Positions 32,076 through 40,843 of a DNA stretch of 64,000 nucleotides are shown here, one piece after another. Position 1 is the first letter of the stretch. The number at the start of each line of letters is the position of its first letter. Source of the DNA: Mesorhizobium sp. WSM3859 (GTDB lineage Bacteria > Pseudomonadota > Alphaproteobacteria > Rhizobiales > Rhizobiaceae); assembly GCF_002295065.1 (NCBI RefSeq), contig NZ_NSGG01000001.1:62001-126000 (forward strand). The letters run 5' to 3'. The position numbers were made by a program, and so were the translations under genes. The notes under the pieces were generated by a model. The model was given only the letters and a program-made list of their open reading frames with translations, made no database searches and was not told where the DNA came from.

Positions 32076-34157
32076 GTGACCTGGACGCGGCTGAAAGGGC
32101 TTGTCGAGACATCGTTAAGCGGTCTGACGCAGCCGACCCGTTCCGACTGGATTTTTGCCTTGCGCACGGTTTCGGCCGGGCTGATTGCGCTGCTTGTTAC
32201 CTACGCGTTGCAGCTCGACCATCCGCAATGGGCGATGATGACGGTGTTCATCGTAGCGCAGCCGGTGGCCGGAATGGTGCTGGCAAAGGGTTTTTACCGG
32301 CTGATCGGCACGCTGGCGGGCGGCCTTGCCGCGGTCGGCATCACCTCGCTGTTCGGCGCCAACCCTTGGCTGCTGGTCACTGTCCTGGCGCTCTGGATCG
32401 GCGTATGCACGCTCGTTTCGTCGCTGCTGCGCAACCCGGAAGCCTATGGCGCCGCCCTTGCCGGTTATACGGCCATGATCATCAGCCTGCCGGCGCTTGG
32501 ACAGCCGCATGTCGTCGTCGACCTGGCGATCGCCCGGTGCGCCGAGATCGTGATTGGGATCGTCTGCGCCGGCGTCACGAGCCGGTTGATCCTGCCCAAG
32601 CTCGCGGCCGACGCCATCATCTCGCGGTTGAGGCGCAGCATCCTCGACCTCGCGGAATATGCGTCCGGAGCTTTTTCCGGCGGCGATCCGGCAAGCCTTG
32701 CCGCGCTCCAGCGCAAGCTGATCACCGACGCCCAGACGCTCGCTGAAATGCGCACCTATGCGCGGCTGGAAGCGCCGAGTTTCGCCCCCCGCGCCCACCC
32801 GGTGCGGCGCACCATCGGTCAGCTTCTATGGGCGCTGTCGGCGGCGCGTGCGCTGCACAGCCACCGCGCGCCAAAGAATGCGGCGCTCATCCCCATGCGA
32901 CGCGACTTGAAAGCCTTTGTCGGCGAGCTGGCTGCGACACCCGGCGCGCTCGACGACACGGGCCCCTGGGTGGCGCGGCTCGACGCGATCGCGAGCAAGG
33001 CCAGAGAGGTGCCGGCGCTGCCCAACGATGCCGGTACAATCGATGGCGCCGAGGACAAGGTGGGCACCATCACTCGCCTCACCATCGCCGGCGATTTTGC
33101 CGAAGCGCTGAAGCAGGTGTTGGACGGCCTCGACGCGCTTCGCTCGCCTGTCTCCCGGAAATCGAATGAGCGAAGCCAGCCGGCGCTGGTCGTCCACCGC
33201 GACTATCAGGCCGCATGGCGCAACGCCGTGCGCGCCGCGCTCGCGACGCTGCTCGTCGCAGTCTTCTGGCTGACGACCAAATGGTCGGAAGCAGCCGGCA
33301 CCGTTATCCTCGTCGCCGTCGTCTCCAGCCTGTTCGCGGCGCGCCCCAACCCCGTGCAGTCGGCCTGGGGTTTCTTCACCGGCACCCTGATCGCGTTGCC
33401 GTTTGCCTTTCTGGTCGGCCAGGTCGCGCTGCCGGCGCTGCCCGGCTTCGGCTGGTTCACGCTCTTCGTGGTGCCGATCCTGGTGCCTGCGGCGCTCGGC
33501 ATGGCCAATCCACGCCATGTCGGCGTCGCCACCGCTTTCGCCATCAACTTCCTCGCCTTCCTCAGCCCGCATCAGCAGATGATCTATGATCCCGGGCCGT
33601 TCTTCGCGGGCTCGGCCTCGATCCTGGTCGGCATCCTGATTGCCATCGGCGTCTTCATCGTCGTGCTGCCCGCCGATCCTTGGGTCACCGTGGAGCGTAT
33701 CTCGCAGGCGATGCGCGAGGATCTGGCACGGCTTTGCCTGCATGAGCGGATACCTCGGCGTTCGGCCTTCGAAAGCCTCGCCTATGACCGGATCAACCAA
33801 CTGATGCCGCAGGTGCAGCGAACGGGCCGCAGGGGCGACCCCATTCTTGGCGGCAGCATCGCCGCCGTCACCGTCGGGCTGGAGGTGCTGCGGCTGCGCC
33901 ATGCGCAACTGAATTCCGCAGTGCCGCGCGAGACAGTCGAATCTATCGGCAATTTTCTGCGCGGCCTGGCGCGTGAATTGTTGTTCCGGCGGCCGGGCGA
34001 GCCGCAGACCGCGACCATCGCGGTGGCAAGGCAATATGCGGCCAGCATCGGCGAACGCAGCGATCGGCTCGAAATGCTGCGGATCGCCGCCTCGCTGCGC
34101 ATCATTGCCGCGGCAATGGAAGACTATCCGGATTTCTTTGCCAAGGGCCGCGCTTGA
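32076..34157 (+). CDS. FUSC-family inner-membrane protein (aromatic-acid-exporter-like)
   Basis: Polytopic protein of 693 residues of the fusaric-acid-resistance/AaeB-like superfamily. Two similar membrane halves (about residues 25-170 and 380-540) each have five to six helices, separated by a soluble helical domain, and a cytoplasmic tail follows. The first half includes HPQWAMMTVFIVAQPVAGM, a family hallmark. Start GTG at 32076 has CGGAGAC upstream; the ATG two bases earlier is immediately stopped. No membrane-fusion partner gene is adjacent, so the efflux substrate cannot be inferred. Confidence 0.88.
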   Translation: MTWTRLKGLVETSLSGLTQPTRSDWIFALRTVSAGLIALLVTYALQLDHPQWAMMTVFIVAQPVAGMVLAKGFYRLIGTLAGGLAAVGITSLFGANPWLLVTVLALWIGVCTLVSSLLRNPEAYGAALAGYTAMIISLPALGQPHVVVDLAIARCAEIVIGIVCAGVTSRLILPKLAADAIISRLRRSILDLAEYASGAFSGGDPASLAALQRKLITDAQTLAEMRTYARLEAPSFAPRAHPVRRTIGQLLWALSAARALHSHRAPKNAALIPMRRDLKAFVGELAATPGALDDTGPWVARLDAIASKAREVPALPNDAGTIDGAEDKVGTITRLTIAGDFAEALKQVLDGLDALRSPVSRKSNERSQPALVVHRDYQAAWRNAVRAALATLLVAVFWLTTKWSEAAGTVILVAVVSSLFAARPNPVQSAWGFFTGTLIALPFAFLVGQVALPALPGFGWFTLFVVPILVPAALGMANPRHVGVATAFAINFLAFLSPHQQMIYDPGPFFAGSASILVGILIAIGVFIVVLPADPWVTVERISQAMREDLARLCLHERIPRRSAFESLAYDRINQLMPQVQRTGRRGDPILGGSIAAVTVGLEVLRLRHAQLNSAVPRETVESIGNFLRGLARELLFRRPGEPQTATIAVARQYAASIGERSDRLEMLRIAASLRIIAAAMEDYPDFFAKGRA

Positions 34158-34242
34158 ACAATTCGGGGGGTGTCGCGTTTCAGGTCGGACCGGTTTGGAA
34201 ATGGTTCCTTGTTGGATTGGTCGACACTTTTAGGTTGGACAC

Positions 34243-34680
34243 ATGGCGCTCAAACGGATGGACAACGTCGGAATCGTCGTCGAAGACCTGAACGGGGCGA
34301 TTGATTTCTTTCGCGAGCTCGGCCTTGAACTCGAAGGACGGGCCTCGATCGAAGGAGAATGGGCCGGACGCGTCACCGGACTGGGCGACCAGCATGTCGA
34401 GATTGCCATGATGCGCATGCCGGACGGCCACGGCCGGCTCGAGCTGTCCCGCTTCCTCAGGCCACCGGTCGTGGCGGATCACCGCAAGTCCCCGGTGAAC
34501 GCCCTGGGCTACCTCCGTGTCATGTTCGCCGTGGACGACATCGACGACACGCTGGAGAGGCTCCGCAAGCGCGGCGCTGAGCTCGTCGGCGAAGTGGTCC
34601 GGTATAGGGACGTCTATCGGCTCTGCTACATCCGCGGGCCCGAAGGGGTTCTCATCGGACTTGCCGAGGAACTCAGCTGA
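34243..34680 (+). CDS. VOC-family (glyoxalase/dioxygenase fold) protein
   Basis: Small metalloenzyme-like protein of 145 residues with two paired beta-alpha-beta-beta-beta modules. The first module opens RMDNVGIVVEDLNGAIDFF, the second NALGYLRVMFAVDDIDD and ends YIRGPEGVLIGLAEEL, the usual VOC terminus. Candidate metal ligands are His in DQHVEIAMM and Glu near the C-terminus; the usual first-module His is replaced by Asn (DNVGI), so metal binding may be altered. Substrate unknown. It stands alone 85 bp after the FUSC-family gene. Confidence 0.85.
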   Translation: MALKRMDNVGIVVEDLNGAIDFFRELGLELEGRASIEGEWAGRVTGLGDQHVEIAMMRMPDGHGRLELSRFLRPPVVADHRKSPVNALGYLRVMFAVDDIDDTLERLRKRGAELVGEVVRYRDVYRLCYIRGPEGVLIGLAEELS

Positions 34681-34695
34681 GACCTGATATGTGTC

Positions 34696-35817
34696 CTAGG
34701 CGGCGGCAATCGCCAGCGCGTGTCCGCGCGCGTTTTCGCGCAGGGCGTCGAGATGGATCGACTTCACCAGCCCGGCAAGATCGCCCTCGGCTGATTGGCC
34801 GCCGAGTTCCTTCAGCATCAGCCAGCTGACTTCCTGCACGCCGGCGACACGCCGGCCATTGGCCACCTCGCGCCAGATCTTGAGCGCGCGCAGGATGATG
34901 GCATGCGTGGCCGGCGCAAGCCCGGCGCTGCGGAACAGCGCCTGCAGCGCCACGTCGTGCCCGCCGGCCAGAAGCGCCGTTACCCTCTGCTCGGACTGTC
35001 GGGCCAGCGCCACCAGCGTCGAACCGAAGAAGTCGACCTTGCCATGGGCAATGGTGCGGATGATGAAGCTGGCGGTGAGGTCGCCGCGCAGCCTTAGATG
35101 CTCGATCAGGGCGGCGTGCTCTTCCATGCGCGTTCCCTCGATCAGCGTCACCGAGGCCTTCACGCAGGCATCGCGCATGACGCGATCGGCGCGCGCCGCA
35201 CCCATCATCGCCAGCACCAGCGGCGACCCCTTCAGCGACTCGCCGAGCTTGACCAGCAGCATATGCCGGCAGTCGGCCGGCAGGCGCCGATCGGCGATCA
35301 GCGCCTCGCGCACCAGCGGCAGATGGCCATGTCGCTCGGCCATGCGGCGGAAGCTGAGTGAAGCGATGTCCGCGCCGCTGTTTCCGACCAGCACGGCGCA
35401 GGCTTCCGGTTCGCCGATCTCGGCGATTGCCGCCGCCAGCGACATCGAGACGACCGGACGGTTGGCGATCAGCGTCCGCGTCGCCTTCTGGCCGCAGGCG
35501 ACGCGCTCGACCAGATCGGCATCGGTAAGCAGCGGCGAACGCGCCAACACCAGCGCCGCCACTTCCGGCTGATCGGCGGCCAGCGCGCTGATCACCTGCG
35601 GCGGCGCGTGATGGCTCATCGACAGTGCCTCGGCGAGCGCCAGGCGCACCTTGGCGGAAGCGTCATCCAGGAGCAGCGTCAGCGCCGCCTCGGCGGCGCA
35701 GCGATCCTCGAACGGCAGATCGGAATTGATGTAGGCTCGCGCCAGCGCGCTCGCGGCGGCGGCGCGCTCGGAAACCCTTGCCGTATCAATCCATTTTAGA
35801 AAGTGCGAAACAACCAT
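34696..35817 (-). CDS. DUF2336 domain protein, helical repeat
   Basis: Cytoplasmic protein of 373 residues with the DUF2336 pattern common in alphaproteobacteria; function unknown. Short HEAT-like helices are visible: AEAALTLLLDDASAKVRLALAEAL and QPEVAALVLARSPLLTDADLVE have the HEAT/leucine-rich helix style, suggesting a protein-binding scaffold. No catalytic motif is seen. The ATG at 35817 opens MVVSHFLKWID. It is convergent with the VOC gene and divergent from the MaoC gene. Confidence 0.8.
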   Translation of the reverse strand: MVVSHFLKWIDTARVSERAAAASALARAYINSDLPFEDRCAAEAALTLLLDDASAKVRLALAEALSMSHHAPPQVISALAADQPEVAALVLARSPLLTDADLVERVACGQKATRTLIANRPVVSMSLAAAIAEIGEPEACAVLVGNSGADIASLSFRRMAERHGHLPLVREALIADRRLPADCRHMLLVKLGESLKGSPLVLAMMGAARADRVMRDACVKASVTLIEGTRMEEHAALIEHLRLRGDLTASFIIRTIAHGKVDFFGSTLVALARQSEQRVTALLAGGHDVALQALFRSAGLAPATHAIILRALKIWREVANGRRVAGVQEVSWLMLKELGGQSAEGDLAGLVKSIHLDALRENARGHALAIAAA

Positions 35818-35968
35818 GCCGACCAGCTACGCCCTTGCCGGAATGTCCCCGGCCCCGCTGTGAACGGTAGGCTGGAAATGGTTTACGAACGGTTCACCAT
35901 ATTTCTTAACCGGCTTGATGGAGGCGCGGCCAACGCCTATCAAGCGGTGGAATTGGAGGAGATCGAGC

Positions 35969-36421
35969 ATGGCCGGGCTTTATCTGGAAGAGTTTGTCGT
36001 CGGTCATGTCTTCCACCACACGCTGCGCAAGACTGTGACCGAGAGCGACAACATGCTGTTTTCGGTCATGACGCTGAACCCGCAGCCCCTGCACATCGAT
36101 TTCGACTTCGCCTCAAAAACCGAATGGGGCAGGCCCCTGGTCAACTCCCTGTTCACGCTGGGCCTGATGATCGGCATTTCGGTGAACGACATCACGGTCG
36201 GCACAACGGTCGCCAATCTGGGCATGAAGGAAACGGTGTTCCCGCACCCCGTCTTCCACGGCGACACCATCCGGGTCGAGACGACGGTTGTCTCCGTGCG
36301 CGAGTCCAAATCGAAACCCGATCGCGGCATCGTCGAGTTCGAGCACCGCGCCTACAATCAAAACGACGTTCTTGTCGCCAAATGCACAAGGCAGGCGATG
36401 ATGCTGAAGAAGGCTGGCTGA
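35969..36421 (+). CDS. MaoC-family (R)-specific enoyl-CoA hydratase-like dehydratase
   Basis: Hot-dog fold dehydratase of 150 residues acting on a CoA thioester. The hydratase motif is seen as LNPQPLHIDFDFA with the catalytic Asn/His pair. The ATG at 35969 is chosen because GGAGGAG lies 7-13 bases upstream; the frame continues to 35915, but that text is not conserved. Its stop overlaps the start of the CoA-ester lyase gene (TGATG), so the two are coupled. Together they resemble the mesaconyl-CoA hydratase and malyl-CoA lyase pair of C5-CoA metabolism, which is inference. Confidence 0.88.
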   Translation: MAGLYLEEFVVGHVFHHTLRKTVTESDNMLFSVMTLNPQPLHIDFDFASKTEWGRPLVNSLFTLGLMIGISVNDITVGTTVANLGMKETVFPHPVFHGDTIRVETTVVSVRESKSKPDRGIVEFEHRAYNQNDVLVAKCTRQAMMLKKAG

Positions 36422-37302
36422 TGCGCTCTTTGCTCTTCGTGCCCGGCGATTCCGAGCGCAAGCTGGAAAAGGGATTCGGAGCCGGCGCCGACGTGGTCAT
36501 CGTCGATCTCGAGGATTCCGTCGCCGGCGCGAACAAGGTTGCGGCGCGCGCGGTTGCGGCCGGTTTCATCTCCGACAAAAGACACCGGACAGGTCCCACC
36601 GCCTATGTCCGGGTCAACGACCTGTCCACCGGCCTCACCGACGACGACCTCGCGGCCCTTGTACCGGCGAAGCCCGACGGCATCATGCTGCCCAAGTCGA
36701 ACAGCGGGCAGGATGTCCAGCAATTGGCGGCGAAGCTTCGGGTCCATGAGGCCGAGAACGGGCTGCCGGACGGAGCCATAAAAATCCTGCCAATCATCAC
36801 CGAGACCGCGGCGGGCGTGCTTGCGGCGGCGAGTTATGCCGGGACAAGCGCGCGGCTGGCCGGCCTAACCTGGGGCGCGGAGGATTTGTCGGCCGCGATC
36901 GGCGCGCGGGCGGCTCGCGACGGGAACGGTCGCTATACCGACATGTTCCGCCTGGCGCGTACCATGACCATCCTGGCCGCGGGCGCGGCGGAAGTCGCTG
37001 CTATCGACACCGTCTTCCCCGATTTCCGCGACATGGCCAGCTTCGAGACGGAATGCCGCGAGGCCGAGCGCGACGGCTTCACCGGCAAGATGGCGATCCA
37101 TCCGGCGCAGGTGCCGGTCATCAACGTCGCCTTCACGCCATCCGCCGAAGCGGTCGAGCGGTCTCGGGCGATCGTCGATGCCTTCGCGGCGGCGGGAAAT
37201 CCGGGCGTCGTCGGCATCGACGGCAAGATGTACGACCGCCCGCATCTGCGCCTGGCGGAGCGATTGCTGGCCCGCGCCAAGGCGTCGGGCACATCTGCCT
37301 GA
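36421..37302 (+). CDS. CoA-ester lyase of the HpcH/HpaI (CitE-like) family
   Basis: Lyase of 293 residues with TIM-barrel fold. The family opening MRSLLFVPGDSERKLEKGF is followed by the metal-binding VVIVDLEDSV, a Lys-containing DGIMLPKSNSG, LPIITETAAGVL with the catalytic Glu, and GLTWGAEDLSAAIG. It cleaves or forms (3S)-malyl-CoA, beta-methylmalyl-CoA or citramalyl-CoA; the substrate cannot be told from sequence alone. Start ATG at 36421 overlaps the MaoC stop. The gene is convergent with the ICMT-like gene. Confidence 0.9.
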   Translation: MRSLLFVPGDSERKLEKGFGAGADVVIVDLEDSVAGANKVAARAVAAGFISDKRHRTGPTAYVRVNDLSTGLTDDDLAALVPAKPDGIMLPKSNSGQDVQQLAAKLRVHEAENGLPDGAIKILPIITETAAGVLAAASYAGTSARLAGLTWGAEDLSAAIGARAARDGNGRYTDMFRLARTMTILAAGAAEVAAIDTVFPDFRDMASFETECREAERDGFTGKMAIHPAQVPVINVAFTPSAEAVERSRAIVDAFAAAGNPGVVGIDGKMYDRPHLRLAERLLARAKASGTSA

Positions 37303-37309
37303 ACGGCCT

Positions 37310-37984
37310 CTACCAGACCATCGGGATCAGCTTGTAGCGGACGCGCGCGGCGTAATCGTCATAGCCCCGCAGGCCGGTCCGAAGCGCCTGCTCCTCGATA
37401 AAGGTACGGATCGCCAGTAGCGCGATGAAGAAAGGCACTGACGCCAGTCCCCACCAGGAGCCGAGCAATAGCGCCGTGCCGGCAAAGAAAAGGATGGCGC
37501 CGCTGTACATCGGGTGGCGAACATAGGCGTAGGGACCCGTGGTGATCACCTTCTGTCCGCGCTCGTCCTGGATCTTCACGACAGGTGCGGCGAAGCTGTT
37601 CTCGATCATCGTCAGGTAGCAAACCCAAATGCTGATCAGCAGCACCGCCGCGCCGACTGCCTGTACCCAAGCAGGTACCGCCGACCAGCCGAAGCGAAAA
37701 TCGAGGCCCATCAGGGCAAGCCAGGCGAAGATTGCGAGAAGCAGTATCGAAAGCAGGATCTTGTCCGCCGCTGCCTGGTCCTTCTGGATCGGCGGGCTCA
37801 ACCGCTCATTCATCAGGCCTGGATCACGCCGGGCGAGCGCAACGCCCAGCGTCAGGCTGAGCCCGACCATCAGCACCAGATAGACCCAGGCACCCCACCA
37901 GTGCATCGTGCCGGCAGACACGAACATCAGCGCGCCCATCACACCGAACCACACGAATGTCTGGAGAATCAGTTTCGCAATCAT
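37310..37984 (-). CDS. Isoprenylcysteine carboxyl methyltransferase-family membrane protein
   Basis: Integral membrane methyltransferase-like protein of 224 residues with about five to six helices. The C-terminal SAM-binding half carries the family signature TGPYAYVRHPMYSGAI and a later EEQALRTGLRGYDDY, as in ICMT/PEMT-type enzymes. Bacteria lack prenylated CaaX proteins, so the substrate is probably a lipid or other small molecule; none is indicated. Start ATG at 37984. It is convergent with the lyase gene. Confidence 0.88.
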   Translation of the reverse strand: MIAKLILQTFVWFGVMGALMFVSAGTMHWWGAWVYLVLMVGLSLTLGVALARRDPGLMNERLSPPIQKDQAAADKILLSILLLAIFAWLALMGLDFRFGWSAVPAWVQAVGAAVLLISIWVCYLTMIENSFAAPVVKIQDERGQKVITTGPYAYVRHPMYSGAILFFAGTALLLGSWWGLASVPFFIALLAIRTFIEEQALRTGLRGYDDYAARVRYKLIPMVW

Positions 37985-38081
37985 GAACCGTCTCTGCAGT
38001 ATGTTCCCTGCGCTATTTCCTTCCCCAGCGCAGTCTTCTCATCGAGAAGATATCGCTGACGTTGCCATAGTCCATACGGCT

Positions 38082-38666
38082 CTAACCGGCCCAGGGACCG
38101 GTGTAGTCGGCATAAAGCTTTGCCGGATCCGGCCGCGGCCGGTCCGGCGCCGGCCCCTGATATGAGCCGATATGAACGAAACCAATGACCCGCTCCTGCG
38201 GCGAGAGCCCGAGGATCGCCCTACCCTCCGGCACATCGGAGTACCAGTTGCTGATCATGTTGGTGCCGTAGCCCAACGCGTTGGCCGCGATCATCAGGTT
38301 CATGGCCGCCATGCCGCCCGACAGGAACATCTCCCATTGCGGGATCTTCGGGCTCTCCTTCGGCACCGACACGACGCCGATCACCAGCGGCGCGCGCGAG
38401 AAGCGCGCCAGTTCCTGATTGCGCCTGCCCTCCGGCAACGGCCCCTCGCGCTGCTCGGCAAGTGCTGCCAGCTTCTTGCCGATCTCGACCCGCGCCTCAC
38501 CGCGATAGAGGATGAAGCGCCAGGGCTCGAGCCGGCCATGGTCGGGGACGCGCGAGGCAGCCGCGATCATCGTCGCGATCTCGGCATCGCTCGGCGCCGG
38601 TTCCTTGAGGTCCGGGATCGGCGCGGAATTGCGGGTGAGCAGGAAGTCGATGATCGGCGACGCCAT
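38082..38666 (-). CDS. Nitroreductase-family flavoprotein
   Basis: FMN-dependent NAD(P)H oxidoreductase of 194 residues, similar in layout to YdjA. SAAPIP-like text appears as RNSAPIPDLKEPAPSD; FMN-contacting regions are RVPDHGRLEPWRF and the later GMAAMNLMIAANALGYGTNM. The ATG at 38666 (MASPIIDFLL) has GAGGAG about ten bases upstream; further in-frame ATGs upstream open only a poorly coding stretch. The physiological substrate is unknown. The divergent gene downstream of its promoter codes for a secreted repeat protein. Confidence 0.9.
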   Translation of the reverse strand: MASPIIDFLLTRNSAPIPDLKEPAPSDAEIATMIAAASRVPDHGRLEPWRFILYRGEARVEIGKKLAALAEQREGPLPEGRRNQELARFSRAPLVIGVVSVPKESPKIPQWEMFLSGGMAAMNLMIAANALGYGTNMISNWYSDVPEGRAILGLSPQERVIGFVHIGSYQGPAPDRPRPDPAKLYADYTGPWAG

Positions 38667-38836
38667 GGGCGCAAGTCTCCTCAGCATTCTATAGTATTCA
38701 ATTTTGAGCTGAAGCACGCCATCGGGATGTCGGGCGGCTCGGGCGGTGGCGTTTTGCGCCGGATAAGAAGCCGCCGCGCAGGCCGACGCGCTTCTAGGCC
38801 TTGAAATTGCCACCGCCTTGGGCTTCAACGCAAGGC

Positions 38837-39802
38837 ATGTTTGAGGGGACCCTGCGCCTTTTCGTGATCGCACTCGTCGCTGCGTTGTTCGCGGTGCCGG
38901 TTTCCTTCGCGCTGGCCCAGAACGCCAACGATGTCGGCGACATCAAGCTTCCAGGCATTTCGAGCTACGCGACGCCGAAGACAGGAGCACCGCTGGCGCT
39001 CGGCAATGGCGGCGCCATCACCCTGTCGGCGCAACTGACCGACAAGGGCGCCGACATCACCCGCGGCATTGTCTGGCGAGTGTTCAAACCTCAGCCGTCC
39101 AGCGACGGCAAGCTTCCGATGGTGGCGTCCGCGCATGGCGGCACGGCCGTATTCCAGCTCGCCCCCGGCAGCTATCTCGTCCACGCCTCTTATGGACGCG
39201 CCGGCGCCACCAAGCGCATCACCGTCGGCAAGGACGCCAGGCGCGAAAGCCTCGTCCTCGACGCCGGCGGCCTCAAGCTCGACGCGGTGACATCGGGCGG
39301 CGCGCCCATCCAGTCGAAGAAGCTGCGCTTCTCGATCTATGAAGACCATCCCGCCGCCAATGGCGACCGGGCGCTAATCGCCCCCGACGTGGCGCCGAAC
39401 ACCGTGGTGCGGCTGAACGCCGGCACCTACCACGTCGTCTCCACCTATGGCGCGGTCAACGCCGTGATCCGCTCCGATATCCGCGTCGAGGCCGGAAAGC
39501 TGACCGAGGCGACCGTCGAGCACCGGGCGGCCGAGATGACGATGAAGCTGGTGCGCGAGCCTGGCGGCGAAGCCATCGCCGACACATCCTGGTCGCTGCT
39601 CAACGAGAGCGGCGATCCGATCAAGGAAGCGGTCGGCGCCTTCGCCTCTATGGTGCTGGCCGAAGGCCAGTACACCATCATCGCCAAGAACCGCGACCGC
39701 ATCTATCAGAAGGATTTCGCGGTCGTTGCCGGGCAGAACCAGGAAATCGAGGTTCTGGCCAATGAACAGTCCGCCATCGATCCCGAGGAAGGCGCGGACT
39801 AA
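38837..39802 (+). CDS. Secreted protein of three beta-sandwich repeats, function unknown
   Basis: Periplasmic protein of 321 residues. A Sec signal peptide with hydrophobic core LFVIALVAALFAVPVSFALA is cleaved near ALAQN. The mature part is three similar modules of about 85 residues, each with a short beta turn and a Tyr strand: PGSYLVHASYG, AGTYHVVSTYG and EGQYTIIAKN. They look like bacterial Ig- or carboxypeptidase-regulatory-like beta sandwiches (inference). The ATG at 38837 begins the signal peptide; a TTG at 38801 adds 12 residues with no clear benefit. Seen as a conserved alphaproteobacterial hypothetical, no known role. Confidence 0.78.
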   Translation: MFEGTLRLFVIALVAALFAVPVSFALAQNANDVGDIKLPGISSYATPKTGAPLALGNGGAITLSAQLTDKGADITRGIVWRVFKPQPSSDGKLPMVASAHGGTAVFQLAPGSYLVHASYGRAGATKRITVGKDARRESLVLDAGGLKLDAVTSGGAPIQSKKLRFSIYEDHPAANGDRALIAPDVAPNTVVRLNAGTYHVVSTYGAVNAVIRSDIRVEAGKLTEATVEHRAAEMTMKLVREPGGEAIADTSWSLLNESGDPIKEAVGAFASMVLAEGQYTIIAKNRDRIYQKDFAVVAGQNQEIEVLANEQSAIDPEEGAD

Positions 39803-39817
39803 AACAAGCTCACGCCT

Positions 39818-40759
39818 TCAGGCCGCCTTGCGCATCCGCTTCGGCAGGAACGGCACGCGGCCGCGTTGCACAGAAGGCGCAGCCAGGTCGAACACCGCGC
39901 GATAGAGCCGATCGAGCAGCGCCTTGCGGTCGCGCAGCGGCTCGAGGTCGGTCCATGTCAGCACATCGCCGATGCGCACCTCGATCGCCTTGCCCGACAA
40001 ACGGGCGAACTCGCGGATAAGCAAGGAAAGGCGCAGCGTCAGCGATGTCCTGCCGATAAATTTGGCCACGCGGTTATCGCGCTCGGCCATGTTCATCGGG
40101 CCGCTGACGAGGTGGAACAGGCGGCCGTTCTGGCCGGAAAAGTGCATCGGGATGACAGAGGCCTGGGCCTCCTGCACCAGCTTTGCCGGGAACATCTTCC
40201 ATGGCAGGTCGATGGCATGACCAAAGACCTTGGGCGCGGTGGCGACACCACCTGCGGGGAAGATCACTATGGTGACGCCTTCCTTCAGCAGCCGCACCGC
40301 TTCATGGCGCATCGCCATGTTGTTCTTCAGCGCTTCCTTCGTCTCGGAGAAATCGACAGGCAGCGAATAAGGCTCCATCTCGCGGATCCTGAGCAGGTCC
40401 TTGTGGATCATGACGCGGAACGGGCGGCCCAGTTGCTCGACAAGCGACAGCACCGCAATGCCGTCGCCGATGCCGAAGGGATGGTTGGCAATGATGACCA
40501 GCGGCGTCTCCGGCAGGGCTGCCGGCGGCCACTGAACGGCGTTGTGGACCTTAACGTCGATCAATTCCAACATGCGGCTGAACACGCGATCGCCGGTCGG
40601 CACCACCTGGCGGCGCCAAAATTCATAGAGCACCGCAAAGCGGTCGCGGCCCGACAGGCCTTCGACGGAATGGATGAACCACCGCGTCAGCCTCGGCTGG
40701 TCCGGGTTGGCGTAGGAAAGCTCGGGAAAACGTCGTTCCCGCAGTTTCAGCTTGAGCAT
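39818..40759 (-). CDS. PlsC-like lysophospholipid acyltransferase
   Basis: Membrane-associated glycerolipid acyltransferase-like protein of 313 residues. The catalytic block is ANHPFGIGDG, where His93 and Asp99 are separated by five residues rather than four as in canonical HX4D enzymes. The phosphate-binding motif IVIFPAGGVATAPK matches the usual FPEG motif region, with Ala in place of Glu. It resembles the rhizobial group annotated as ornithine-lipid or phospholipid acyltransferases; which lipid is unknown. It precedes thrS by a bidirectional hairpin. Confidence 0.85.
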   Translation of the reverse strand: MLKLKLRERRFPELSYANPDQPRLTRWFIHSVEGLSGRDRFAVLYEFWRRQVVPTGDRVFSRMLELIDVKVHNAVQWPPAALPETPLVIIANHPFGIGDGIAVLSLVEQLGRPFRVMIHKDLLRIREMEPYSLPVDFSETKEALKNNMAMRHEAVRLLKEGVTIVIFPAGGVATAPKVFGHAIDLPWKMFPAKLVQEAQASVIPMHFSGQNGRLFHLVSGPMNMAERDNRVAKFIGRTSLTLRLSLLIREFARLSGKAIEVRIGDVLTWTDLEPLRDRKALLDRLYRAVFDLAAPSVQRGRVPFLPKRMRKAA

Positions 40760-40795
40760 GGCGGCTGGTTACAAGGCTGGCGTGACAGGCGTGTG

Positions 40796-40827
40796 AAAAT
40801 GGCGGTGGACCACGCCACCGCCATTTT
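40796..40827. terminator. Bidirectional intrinsic terminator between thrS and the acyltransferase gene
   Basis: A perfect 13-bp stem, AAAATGGCGGTGG (40796-40808) and CCACCGCCATTTT (40815-40827), six-base loop ACCACG. A/T runs at both ends make it work in either direction. It follows the leftward thrS stop (40844) by 17 bp and so probably ends the thrS transcript ahead of the acyltransferase gene. Confidence 0.88.
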
Positions 40828-40843
40828 AGAAAGTGCTGGTATG

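Noticed and set aside
32074-32079. ATG at 32074 as the start of the FUSC-family gene
   Set aside because: It is followed at once by TGA; the GTG at 32076 is in the long frame.
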